A model generated the notes under the pieces. It was not told the DNA's origin and searched no databases. It saw only the letters and a list, made by a program, of their open reading frames with translations. Shown here piece by piece: positions 40,071-48,283 of a stretch of DNA of 64,000 nt. The stretch comes from an uncultured Candidatus Saccharibacteria bacterium (GTDB lineage Bacteria; Patescibacteriota; Saccharimonadia; Saccharimonadales; Saccharimonadaceae), in assembly GCA_948648655.1 (NCBI GenBank), contig CAPKVJ010000002.1, positions 1 through 64,000 on the forward strand, read 5' to 3'. The first letter of the stretch is position 1. Every line of letters begins with the position of its first letter. Both the position numbers and the translations under genes were made by a program.

Positions 40071-41432
40071 TTACGACAGCTCTCTCGCCGCAATTCTCAC
40101 CGCATCATTCCAGCTCATCGCTACATGCGGCGTACCAGCTAATTCTGATACCTTCAAACCGCACCTCACTGCTAGAGCTATTTCCTGAATTACCAAATCT
40201 GCATCTGGACAAACAATTGTCGCACCAATTATCTGTCCCTTTGGATTCACAGTTAGTTTCACAAAACCTGCGCGAAAATCGTTTACATTCGAAGCCGGAA
40301 TCGCATCCAGCGGAACGATTACCGTCTTTTGTTTCTGTTTTAGCTGTGCACATTCCATTTCATTTAGACCAACTTTTGCTACTTTTGGCAAAGTATTTGT
40401 CATCCGTACGAATCCTGTATAATTAATCAAATTCCCAGCATTTTTTATTGCATTTAATGCCGCTAATTTACCTTCATAAGTTGCCTTTTCGATTGAGCTT
40501 TCTCCCCCTAGGATATCTCCTGCCGCCCAAATATGATGATTTGTCGTTCGTAGATTTTGATCAACTTTAACTCCGCGATAATCAAATTTCACACCGGCAT
40601 TCTCAAGTCCAAAATCCGTCGCTGGCTCTTGCGTCGTCGCCAGGACAATCGCTTCTACTCGCACTGCTTTTTCCTGCCCGTCACGCACAAAGACCACTTG
40701 CTGCCCGCCATTACTTGGTTGTAATGCCACTACTCTAGAATGTTCCAAAATTTTCACACCAAAACGATCACGCAAATGCTTACTGATCACCTCACTCGCT
40801 TCCGGATCTTCACGTGGTAAAATTCTCCCTTGAGCCTCTATGAGTAGTACTTTTACTCCTAACGCCCCAAAATATTCCGCTAGTTCGCACCCAGTCGAAC
40901 CTCCGCCGACGATCAGGAGGACTTTTGGCAATTTCGCCATTCGTAGAGCCGTATCTGGAGACCAGCAATTCACTGTATCAATCCCCGAAATTCCATTCAC
41001 CGCCAGAGTAGTACCAGTCGCAATCAAAAACTTCTCACTACGAATTCGCTGATTTCCCACTACTATCTCGTGTGGACCTACAAACTGGGCGAAACCATGA
41101 AAACAATCAACTCCTGCATTTTCAAAAATTTTACGACTACCGCCGCCTGATCGTCGCACCGCCGCCGCTTGCCAATTCAGCACCGTCGGGTAGTTATATC
41201 GCAAAGTTGAGCTCGACATCCCAAACCGCGATCCAGCCACTGCTTCCGCATACCTCTGTGCGAAACCCAGACCCGCCGCATAGGGAATATCACGATAATT
41301 CAGGGTTGTCCCACCCCAGCGATCCGCTTCGACAATCGCTGTCCTCGCGCCCAGACCAGCCGCCATCAAAGCCGCCGCACTTCCTGCTGCGCCGCTGCCT
41401 ATGACCAGATACTGATAATCGCTTTTTGTCAT
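40071..41432 (-). CDS. FAD-dependent pyridine-nucleotide oxidoreductase lacking the redox cysteine pair
   Basis: A 453-residue flavoprotein with the fold of dihydrolipoyl dehydrogenase or mercuric reductase. FAD site: YLVIGSGAAGSAAALMAAGLGARTAIVE. NAD(P) site: VLLIVGGGSTGCELAEYFGALG. Second FAD site: HHIWAAGDILGGE. The active-site loop that normally reads GGTCLNxGCIP is here GGTTLNYRDIP, so both disulfide cysteines are gone (about 37-47). The C-terminal His-Pro...Glu motif is also absent (HVAMSWNDAV). It therefore cannot work as a standard disulfide reductase; an NADH-dependent reductase of another kind is likely. Confidence 0.8.
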   Translation of the reverse strand: MTKSDYQYLVIGSGAAGSAAALMAAGLGARTAIVEADRWGGTTLNYRDIPYAAGLGFAQRYAEAVAGSRFGMSSSTLRYNYPTVLNWQAAAVRRSGGGSRKIFENAGVDCFHGFAQFVGPHEIVVGNQRIRSEKFLIATGTTLAVNGISGIDTVNCWSPDTALRMAKLPKVLLIVGGGSTGCELAEYFGALGVKVLLIEAQGRILPREDPEASEVISKHLRDRFGVKILEHSRVVALQPSNGGQQVVFVRDGQEKAVRVEAIVLATTQEPATDFGLENAGVKFDYRGVKVDQNLRTTNHHIWAAGDILGGESSIEKATYEGKLAALNAIKNAGNLINYTGFVRMTNTLPKVAKVGLNEMECAQLKQKQKTVIVPLDAIPASNVNDFRAGFVKLTVNPKGQIIGATIVCPDADLVIQEIALAVRCGLKVSELAGTPHVAMSWNDAVRIAARELS

Positions 41433-41452
41433 TCAACCACCCATTAATCTTC

Positions 41453-41737
41453 TTATATTATTTTACCACGAATTTGATAAACATAAGCCAAATCAGAATT
41501 ATATTTTAGCATCTCGGTATAAACTCGTCGATTTATGTCATCAGTCGTCACCACAGCACGCTTTTCTACCCATTTTGCCACTTCTGTCGCCACTTTTTCG
41601 GCTACAATTTCTGCTGCGCCAGCTGGCATTTTCACTGCTTTTGCGTCACGCAAAATCTGCCGCTTCAACTCCTGCACATTGAATTCTATCGCTTGCGGCT
41701 CACGCGTTTTCTTGTCTTTCCGCCTCAAGCTTCTCAT
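41453..41737 (-). CDS. Small ATP-cone-like domain protein (94 aa)
   Basis: The sequence FNVQELKRQILRDAKAVKM...AEIVAEKVATEVAKWVEKRAVVTTDDINRRVYTEMLKYNSDLAYVYQIRGK follows the pattern of an ATP-cone domain, the nucleotide-sensing module of ribonucleotide reductases and NrdR. Here it stands alone. Its start overlaps the preceding membrane-protein gene by 4 bases, so the two are coupled. It might be a nucleotide sensor for a partner protein. Confidence 0.55.
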   Translation of the reverse strand: MRSLRRKDKKTREPQAIEFNVQELKRQILRDAKAVKMPAGAAEIVAEKVATEVAKWVEKRAVVTTDDINRRVYTEMLKYNSDLAYVYQIRGKII

Positions 41738-42426
41738 ACGAGTACCTCAAAAGTAAACAAGAAAAATGCCAACACGCAGAACCCAATTCCTGTCAAAAGT
41801 CGGAAGAAATTTTTATGCTTCACCCGCCAGCGTTGTACATCGACTACAGTCTGACCTTTGCGGATTATTAACCTCAAAACAATCAATGGCACAACCGTAA
41901 TCGCTGCATATACTACTACTGCCAAAATTTGATACAGTGGCGGCAATTTCATGATGCTATTTGCTGATACTACCATTAGCACGATCGTAAATGGCATTTC
42001 CGCCAGGCTAGTCAGTGCACCGAGCGAAAATGCTTCGATACTATTGTTAGTTGTTTTTGCTCGCTGACCAATAAAGCGCGCAACACCTCGTGGCAGCCAC
42101 AATTCCGTACTTTTTCCGATACGATAATAAAACATCCATGTCGCTATTGCAAGCGCGACTAGCATGCCAACGACTATCACTAGCTCCTCTACATACAGTG
42201 GTTTTTCAAAATATCTATCCAAGAGGAACACCATTGACCCCAACGTCAAAAAAACCAAAACCACAATCCCTACAATATAGCTATCGACTAAATTTCGAGT
42301 CTTTTTCCGTACATGCTTACCAATGCTGGCATGATATAAAAGCAGCAAAGACCCCAGACTAACCTGCAGAGTCGCATGAATCACAGCCGCCAAGAACACC
42401 TCGCTAAAGGGAATGACCATCTCCAT
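41734..42426 (-). CDS. Multi-pass membrane protein of unknown function
   Basis: A 230-residue protein with about six hydrophobic helices. Notable segments are VFLAAVIHATLQVSLGSLLLLYH (1), SYIVGIVVLVFLTLGSMVFLL (2), and SLGALTSLAEMPFTIVLMVVS (4), the last similar in style to LysE- or GAP-like exporters. Basic loops face the cytoplasm. The ATG at 42426 follows a TATAAT box by 6 bases. The ATP-cone-like protein downstream overlaps by ATGA, suggesting a functional pair. No specific family is assured. Confidence 0.55.
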   Translation of the reverse strand: MEMVIPFSEVFLAAVIHATLQVSLGSLLLLYHASIGKHVRKKTRNLVDSYIVGIVVLVFLTLGSMVFLLDRYFEKPLYVEELVIVVGMLVALAIATWMFYYRIGKSTELWLPRGVARFIGQRAKTTNNSIEAFSLGALTSLAEMPFTIVLMVVSANSIMKLPPLYQILAVVVYAAITVVPLIVLRLIIRKGQTVVDVQRWRVKHKNFFRLLTGIGFCVLAFFLFTFEVLV

Positions 42427-42486
42427 ATTCCGATTATAACACACTTATGCTTGTATATATTTTCAAATTTGTGCTATGCTCCGGGC

Positions 42487-44064
42487 ATGAAGAAATTTTT
42501 ACATCATTTTCAGAATGTGCTCACGTTTGGCAACGTCCTGGTTGTTATTGGGGCAGCTCTTTTGCATACTATCCCACTATGCAACTATCAAGAAGCCGAA
42601 AAACTGACAGAAGCTGCTCCATCCGAGCTATTAACTATTACGCCCGAACTACCACAGCCTGCCGAAGATATTACGGATCAATGGAAATTTAATTCAGATT
42701 TAGTAATTTGGGCCGTCAATCCCGGTTATACCGTTGACGGAACTCGTGATGTCGGAGAGTTTATCGAATTACACAGGACTACCGACACTTCAATTTCGCT
42801 CGCTGGCTATGCGCTACGCTATACTAATTCAAGTGGTACTACCACTTCACTCATTGACTTTTCTGAAGGTAGCTCTATGGCCGGCGAGTCTCTCCTCTTA
42901 CGTCTTGCCAAGACGTCAACCCCAAACCAAGCTGATGCGACTTATATGACGACATTGGCTATGTCAGGCGGAAAAGTTGAGCTTGTGTTTAATAACGAAG
43001 TTGTTGATAGCGTATGCTGGTCTGGTAAGGGAGATTGCTACGCTGCCTTCAAGAGTTCTAGACCGACGACTCTACTACGCGACGCAGAAAATGGCATTTT
43101 TACACACGTCACAGATTATCAACCAAATTTCGACAGTAGCCATCCGTCATTAATTTTGCCAGAAATTCCTGACGACACTTCAGACTACACTGATTCTTCT
43201 GCAGCTGCAAAATGTGGTAGGATTGAGTTCTCCGAGATACTTTCCTACTATGCTGATAATAAATCCGAGCAGTTTATTGAGCTTTTTAATCCTACCGATC
43301 AAGATATAAATCTTGTCGGATGCAGTTTGCGCTACAAAAATAAAACCTATCCACTCTCCGGCGTAATAACTGCTAATCGATACTATACCTACCGTCCTGA
43401 CCAATCAACACCCAGTTTTAGTCTCACCAAGAATCCTAATACTTCTAACCTTATTGAACTATTGGGTTCAAATACGCCTGTCGATGCGCTGGTTTATAAT
43501 CACGGACAGAAAAAATCTACCTCTTACGCCAAATTTTACGATCAAAACGGCGAGGAAATTTGGCAATCTACTTATTCCCCTACACCAGGCGAGCCTAATA
43601 TACTGCAGGAGTTTCGATCTTGTCCAGAAGGGAAAGTTATCAATGTCGCGACCGGGAATTGTGTAAAAGCTAGCTCCTTTAAAACCGTCACGACAGATTG
43701 TCCAGAAGGTAAATATCGTAATCCACTCACCGGACGCTGTAAAAAAATTGAATCCGAAGATGGTGGGCCCAAGCCCTGTGCCGAAGGATATGAACGTAAC
43801 CCAGAGACTAACCGCTGCCGCAAAATTAAAAAATCTAATTCTGGAGCCGATTATCCTCTAGTTCCAGAGACATACTCTGATAATTCAACATTCATCGCAT
43901 TGGGAGTAGTTATACTATTAGTTTCTGCTGGCAGCATTTATATTGTTCTACAATTTCGCCACGAAATCATGCGGCTGTGTCGAAAACTTCGCCAAAGCTT
44001 CAATCGTATTCGCCAGCACCTGCTCACGCGATGCCGTAGCCTTCACCGGCACAAGAAGCCCTAA
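42487..44064 (+). CDS. Secreted lamin-tail-domain protein with Cys-rich repeats and C-terminal anchor
   Basis: A 525-residue protein. An N-terminal hydrophobic export segment (FGNVLVVIGAALLHTIPLC) precedes two lamin-tail-like (LTD) domains at about 75-200 (GEFIELHRTTDTSISLAGYAL) and 245-370 (EQFIELFNPTDQDINLVGCSL). Three short Cys repeats follow at 377, 404 and 430: CPEGKVINVATGNC, CPEGKYRNPLTGRC, CAEGYERNPETNRC. A transmembrane helix near 467-490 and a basic tail complete it. It is probably a surface-exposed protein. A TATGCT box is 6 bases before the ATG. Its 3' end overlaps the antisense kinase gene by 117 bases. Confidence 0.78.
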   Translation: MKKFLHHFQNVLTFGNVLVVIGAALLHTIPLCNYQEAEKLTEAAPSELLTITPELPQPAEDITDQWKFNSDLVIWAVNPGYTVDGTRDVGEFIELHRTTDTSISLAGYALRYTNSSGTTTSLIDFSEGSSMAGESLLLRLAKTSTPNQADATYMTTLAMSGGKVELVFNNEVVDSVCWSGKGDCYAAFKSSRPTTLLRDAENGIFTHVTDYQPNFDSSHPSLILPEIPDDTSDYTDSSAAAKCGRIEFSEILSYYADNKSEQFIELFNPTDQDINLVGCSLRYKNKTYPLSGVITANRYYTYRPDQSTPSFSLTKNPNTSNLIELLGSNTPVDALVYNHGQKKSTSYAKFYDQNGEEIWQSTYSPTPGEPNILQEFRSCPEGKVINVATGNCVKASSFKTVTTDCPEGKYRNPLTGRCKKIESEDGGPKPCAEGYERNPETNRCRKIKKSNSGADYPLVPETYSDNSTFIALGVVILLVSAGSIYIVLQFRHEIMRLCRKLRQSFNRIRQHLLTRCRSLHRHKKP

Positions 44065-44586
44065 TTCTTGGTAATGCCTTAACACCGGAATAGTCTTTTC
44101 CTTATATTCTTTAATGCGCATTTGAAAAATCTGTGGGTCAATGTCATCCGAGCGCAATCCTCGATCGTCTAGCATCTTTGCAGCTTCCCAGCGTTCAGCC
44201 ACGTCTTGCTCGGTTAATTGCAACATGACCGCCGCCCGAATTGGATGCCCACTCGCTTTTGCAACGTGCATGACTTGGTCTTCCTCACCAAACCAACGTC
44301 CGATAGAAGACAACACAAGCGAATAATCTGCGATTTCTGGCTTCTCAAAATAAGGTAGTACCCACTCATAAAATATATTTGATGGCATTAGCTTCCCACC
44401 ACTAGTAAAATCTTGGTTCGACGATTTTTCCATCGCTCGCGCGATCATTCCAGATGATAAAAATTTCCCACCTAACTTTTCGGCTAACTGCACTCCGACG
44501 GTATCTTTACCGCTCATTGGTAAGCCGAATATATTAATACTCCCCGTCCCCAGCCAGGCCTTAATTCTCTCAATTTGTGCGTCCAT
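43948..44586 (-). CDS. Adenylate-kinase-like nucleoside monophosphate kinase
   Basis: A 212-residue P-loop protein of the adenylate kinase type. INIFGLPMSGKDTVGVQLAEKLGGKFLSSGMIARAM contains the P-loop (near 18-28; the usual GPPGSGKGT is GLPMSGKDT) and the AMP-side start. MLQLTEQDVAERW and MLDDRGLRSDD follow, with the Arg lid region shifted. It could transfer phosphate between ATP and AMP or CMP. A TATAAT box is 6 bases before the ATG and divergent from the hrcA promoter. The 3' end overlaps the lamin-tail gene by 117 bases on opposite strands. Confidence 0.65.
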   Translation of the reverse strand: MDAQIERIKAWLGTGSINIFGLPMSGKDTVGVQLAEKLGGKFLSSGMIARAMEKSSNQDFTSGGKLMPSNIFYEWVLPYFEKPEIADYSLVLSSIGRWFGEEDQVMHVAKASGHPIRAAVMLQLTEQDVAERWEAAKMLDDRGLRSDDIDPQIFQMRIKEYKEKTIPVLRHYQELGLLVPVKATASREQVLANTIEALAKFSTQPHDFVAKL

Positions 44587-44620
44587 AACAAGATTATACC
44601 ATGTATGCTATAATATAAAT

Positions 44621-45376
44621 ATGAGTTTAACTAAACGCCAAGAGGGCATCCTTTTTGCAATTATTGAAGAATATGCCGAAGTTGCTACGCCAGTTGGTAG
44701 TGTCACCCTAGCCAAACTTTTTAATGTGTCTTCGGCGACCATTCGCTCTGAAATGGCGCGTCTCGAAGATTCGGGCTATATTGCGCAGCCACATACATCT
44801 GCTGGACGTGTCCCAACTGATGCAGGATACCGTTATTATGTTAATGCTTTGTCTGAACGTCCAGAAGAAATCGAAGCCTTCAACAAGTTACACGGTGACA
44901 CACATGACGAAAAGCCCCTAGAGCGCAGCAAGCGAGTACTTGAAGTCCGGATCGGTTCTCAAGCGCGAGCAGATTTCGCAATTCGGGGTGCCGTCGATTC
45001 GCTCGTCGAATTGACAGGTAATCTCGGTCTGGCCACTATCGGCGATCAACTTTACCTTTCTGGCATGTCGCGACTTTTTACGCAGCCCGAATTTCTTGAC
45101 ACACATCGTGTTCAAGCGGTAGCCGAACTTTTGGATAATCTTGAGCCGTGGTTGCGTGAGGCCGCACCTGGTCAACCATTAAATATTTTCATTGGCAAAG
45201 AAAACCCGATTGGCAAGACCTCTCAAGTTTCTCTAATCATTAGCCGATTCCGCTCGCCGTATTCTGATCGCAGTTATATTGGCGTGCTTGGCCCCACGAG
45301 ACAAAATTACGCAAAAGTTATGTCATTAGTACGCCGTGCCGGAAGTATGTTAGAGGATACATTAGCAATTAATTAG
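44621..45376 (+). CDS. hrcA: Heat-inducible transcription repressor HrcA (short form)
   Basis: A 251-residue repressor of the CIRCE regulon. The N-terminal winged helix (LTKRQEGILFAIIEEYAEVATPVGSVTLA, SSATIRSEMARLEDSGYI, AGRVPTDAGYRYYV) is highly recognisable. Family members are usually about 340 residues, so the central insert is reduced. The C-terminus ends GVLGPTRQNYAKVMSLV. A TATAAT box lies 6 bases before the ATG. The gene is followed 18 bases later by grpE. CIRCE-type sites are found at 3854 and 30529 in this window. Confidence 0.9.
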   Translation: MSLTKRQEGILFAIIEEYAEVATPVGSVTLAKLFNVSSATIRSEMARLEDSGYIAQPHTSAGRVPTDAGYRYYVNALSERPEEIEAFNKLHGDTHDEKPLERSKRVLEVRIGSQARADFAIRGAVDSLVELTGNLGLATIGDQLYLSGMSRLFTQPEFLDTHRVQAVAELLDNLEPWLREAAPGQPLNIFIGKENPIGKTSQVSLIISRFRSPYSDRSYIGVLGPTRQNYAKVMSLVRRAGSMLEDTLAIN

Positions 45377-45394
45377 AATAAAAGGAAGATTATT

Positions 45395-45904
45395 ATGACG
45401 AAGACCAATTTAGATACAGCACCACAAAAATCAGAAGAACCAGTCGACACACAGCCGCAAGATAAAACATTCATCCTTGAAGCCCAAATTGTCGAGCTTA
45501 CTAATGATCTCCAGCGTACACGAGCGGATTTTGAAAATTTTCGTAAACAAGTTGAAGCACAAAAAACTCAAACTGCAAGTAGCTCCAGAGAAGCAACGGT
45601 AGTGAAATTCCTTACCTTAATTGATGACTTTGATCGTGCGCTTGGCTCTTATCCTGAACAGCTTGCCCCTCTACAAAAAAGCTTTTCCAAAACCCTCGCT
45701 GGATTAGGATTAGAAAAAATCAACTCTGATCCAGGAGTAGAGTTTAATCCAGATTTGCACGAAGCAGTATCGGTAGCTGATGACGAAGGCGAAACCGAAG
45801 TGATCGATGAGACCCTTCGTCCAGGATATCTTTATGACAATCACGTCATTCGCCCAGCAATGGTAAAAGTCAAACATCTTGACGACCAAAACCGTCAAGC
45901 TTAA
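45395..45904 (+). CDS. grpE: GrpE nucleotide exchange factor
   Basis: A 169-residue co-chaperone releasing ADP from DnaK. A long N-terminal helix (VELTNDLQRTRADFENFRKQVEAQKT) and a C-terminal beta domain (FNPDLHEAVSV, VIDETLRPGYLYDNHVIRPAMVKVK) are both present. AAAGGAAG precedes the ATG. It forms an operon with hrcA. dnaK is not in this window; dnaJ is at 3942. Confidence 0.93.
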   Translation: MTKTNLDTAPQKSEEPVDTQPQDKTFILEAQIVELTNDLQRTRADFENFRKQVEAQKTQTASSSREATVVKFLTLIDDFDRALGSYPEQLAPLQKSFSKTLAGLGLEKINSDPGVEFNPDLHEAVSVADDEGETEVIDETLRPGYLYDNHVIRPAMVKVKHLDDQNRQA

Positions 45905-45950
45905 GCTTCAGAATCTTCCCCAAACTTCCTCCAGGTGCTATAATAAAACC

Positions 45951-47045
45951 ATGAGCAGTTCAGGAGGTGATTCAACAGAGTATATTCGACGCCGTGTTCG
46001 CGCTTGCGATTATCTGGTAGTAGCACAGTTGTTTTTGCGTAGTGATTTTCTTCTATCGCGTCCACTCACTAAAGACGACATTAAGCCTCGACTACTAGGC
46101 CATTGGGGGACTTGTCACGGCATCAATGTTGCTTATGCCAATTTACACGAGTATTTTAGTACCGAAAAACAGGAAAATGTTTTTGCCGAAGGCATGAAAG
46201 AAAAACAGCTTTCCCAAATCAACCCTTTTAGCGTTAATAATAAGCCTCAAAAATCGGAGCATGAATCCCCTACTAGAGGTGAAAAGATTGTCGATCCTAA
46301 CTTCTCCTTTATTTTAGGACCCGGACATGGATTCCCGGCGTTGCAGGCCAATCTATTTATTGATGGCGAGCTGGAAAAGGTTGACCCCAAAGCTACTCGT
46401 GACGAGAGCGGTATCAGTTATGTATGTAAAAAGTTTTCTTGGCCTGGTGGCTTTCCGTCACACGCTAGTCCACTTACTCCGGGTGTCATTTGTGAGGGTG
46501 GGGAATTGGGCTATGCATTAGGTGCTGCCTATGGTTATGCATTAGGTCATCCGGAGCGTAAAATCGCTGTTATGATCGGTGATGGCGAGCTGGAAACGGC
46601 GACAGCACTGGCGTCACTGAATCTAGTAAAAACTGTCGGCAATCATGCTGCAAATGGTCATGTTTTGCCGATTTTACACCTCAATGGTTATAAGATTTCT
46701 GCCCCTACGCTCTATGGACGCAAATCCGAACGTGAACTATGCGAAATTGTGCGTGGATTTGGCTACACTCCAATTATAATTAGTGGTGACTCACCAGAGT
46801 GTTTCCAATCTGCACTAAAAAAATCCGAAAAGTTCGAGTATCCTTTTTTCATCCTACGTACCGAAAAGGGTGCCACTGGCCCCACCGAGATTCACAATCG
46901 CAAAATTGCTGGCAACTTTCTTGCGCACCAGATTCCTCTACCAGAAGCTCAGACCGACGACGCAGAATTAAAAGCCTTAAATGAATGGCTAGAAAGCTAC
47001 CATTTTTCCGAATTATTTGACCCAAAGAAAGGATTCAAACTATGA
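45951..47045 (+). CDS. Phosphoketolase, N-terminal half (split gene)
   Basis: A 364-residue protein matching the N-terminal (XFP_N, thiamine-pyrophosphate-binding) half of D-xylulose-5-phosphate/fructose-6-phosphate phosphoketolase. YIRRRVRACDYLVVAQLFL, GHWGTCHGINVAYANL, ILGPGHGFPALQANLFI, SWPGGFPSHASPLTPG and the TPP-binding VMIGDGELETATALASLN are recognised. The enzyme cleaves ketose phosphates with phosphate to acetyl phosphate. A normal enzyme is one chain of about 790 residues; here the coding is split, and the next gene starts at a 4-base ATGA overlap. Start at 45951, 6 bases after TATAAT. Confidence 0.9.
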   Translation: MSSSGGDSTEYIRRRVRACDYLVVAQLFLRSDFLLSRPLTKDDIKPRLLGHWGTCHGINVAYANLHEYFSTEKQENVFAEGMKEKQLSQINPFSVNNKPQKSEHESPTRGEKIVDPNFSFILGPGHGFPALQANLFIDGELEKVDPKATRDESGISYVCKKFSWPGGFPSHASPLTPGVICEGGELGYALGAAYGYALGHPERKIAVMIGDGELETATALASLNLVKTVGNHAANGHVLPILHLNGYKISAPTLYGRKSERELCEIVRGFGYTPIIISGDSPECFQSALKKSEKFEYPFFILRTEKGATGPTEIHNRKIAGNFLAHQIPLPEAQTDDAELKALNEWLESYHFSELFDPKKGFKL

Positions 47046-48214
47046 TTGATGTCGTAGATAATCCAGGAGAGCAGAAATTCTCACCCGCTAGAAGCATCGG
47101 AGCCATCATGGCCGATTACATGGCGAAGCATGAAGATTTCTATTTATTCTCACCGGATGAAACTACTAGCAATAAACTCGATGCGGTCTTTGAGGTCTCC
47201 GAGCGAGCATGGAATCTACCAAGTGAAAGTTTTGATTTGCCCGAATCAGCACATGGACGTATTATTGAAATGCTCTCCGAAAACACACTCTTTGCCTGTA
47301 TGTCTGGACATCTAATTTCTGGTGACTCTGCCGCTATGACGAGTTACGAAGCCTTCTTTAATATTATTACATCTCAAATTATTCAGCACATCAAGTTTTT
47401 ACAGCAATCCGAGACGGTCAAATGGCGACCAGATTATCCAGCGGCTAACCTCCTCTCAACTAGCACTTGTTGGCGTCAAGATCATAATGGTTTCACGCAT
47501 CAGTCTCCAGCATTAATTTCGACTTTATTAAGTCTGCCCAGTGGGTTATCCAACTGTCTTTTCCCAGTTGACGACACTGCTGCCGAATCGGCATTTATCT
47601 ATATGATGAGATCAAAGAATGTTGTAAATCTTACAACATTTAACAAAACCGATCAGCCCCGTTGGCTCGATTCTCATCAAGCCGATGCGCAATTTAGTCA
47701 TGGTGGTGTAAGTATCTTTGATTTCATATCTGATAAAGACCCCGATTATATCTTGGTGGGGGTCGGTGATATTGTGAGTTGTGAAGCCATCAAAGCAATC
47801 GAGATCTTGCGTGCAGATTTACCAGAAAAGAAATTCCGCTTCGTCAATATATCTGCACTCTCATACAACGCAATCGGTACGACTGACCGCAAACTCAAAC
47901 AGACCGAGTTCAATGAGCTGTTTACTGTCGATAAGCCAATTATTGCCAATTTTCATGGTTACCCGTTGACACTGAAGCAAATCCTCACGAATTATGCTGA
48001 TGTGCGACGCATTACTGTGCACGGGTTTATGGACAGGGGAAGCACGACTACACCATTTGAAATGTTGAGCATGAATGAGGCTTCGCGCTACGATCTCGCA
48101 ATTTCTATCGCACGCCTCGAGAAACGTAATGATCTAGTCGAGAAATACCAAAAACTCATCGCCGATAATTCGTCTTATGCCCGCGAGCATGGTGTTGATA
48201 AGGTCTCTGAATAG
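47042..48214 (+). CDS. Phosphoketolase, C-terminal half (split gene)
   Basis: A 390-residue protein matching the remaining domains of phosphoketolase: ARSIGAIMADYMAKHEDFYLFSPDETTSNKL, SGHLISGDSAAMTSYEAFFNIITSQ, LLSTSTCWRQDHNGFTHQSP and the C-terminal GFMDRGSTTTPFEMLSMNEASRYDLAI. It starts within the stop of the first half (ATGA), so a stoichiometric complex is expected. Together the parts have 754 residues, close to the full-length family. The product acetyl phosphate would feed ackA at 1286. Confidence 0.9.
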   Translation: MIDVVDNPGEQKFSPARSIGAIMADYMAKHEDFYLFSPDETTSNKLDAVFEVSERAWNLPSESFDLPESAHGRIIEMLSENTLFACMSGHLISGDSAAMTSYEAFFNIITSQIIQHIKFLQQSETVKWRPDYPAANLLSTSTCWRQDHNGFTHQSPALISTLLSLPSGLSNCLFPVDDTAAESAFIYMMRSKNVVNLTTFNKTDQPRWLDSHQADAQFSHGGVSIFDFISDKDPDYILVGVGDIVSCEAIKAIEILRADLPEKKFRFVNISALSYNAIGTTDRKLKQTEFNELFTVDKPIIANFHGYPLTLKQILTNYADVRRITVHGFMDRGSTTTPFEMLSMNEASRYDLAISIARLEKRNDLVEKYQKLIADNSSYAREHGVDKVSE

Positions 48215-48237
48215 CAATTATCCTTTACAATAAAAAT

Positions 48238-48261
48238 GGGTAGCTCGATACCAGGCTACCC
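48238..48261 (-). terminator. Terminator hairpin between phosphoketolase and DUF5680-like gene
   Basis: GGGTAGC and GCTACCC make a 7-bp stem with a 10-base loop. On the minus strand ATTTTTATTG follows, so it fits the end of the minus-strand gene and may also stop the plus-strand transcript. Confidence 0.6.
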
Positions 48262-48283
48262 GTGCTAACATCCCTAAAGATGT

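Noticed and set aside
44621..45376. HrcA as a broken gene
   Set aside because: It is shorter than usual but has intact N- and C-terminal motifs, a good promoter and grpE downstream, so a natural short form is more likely.
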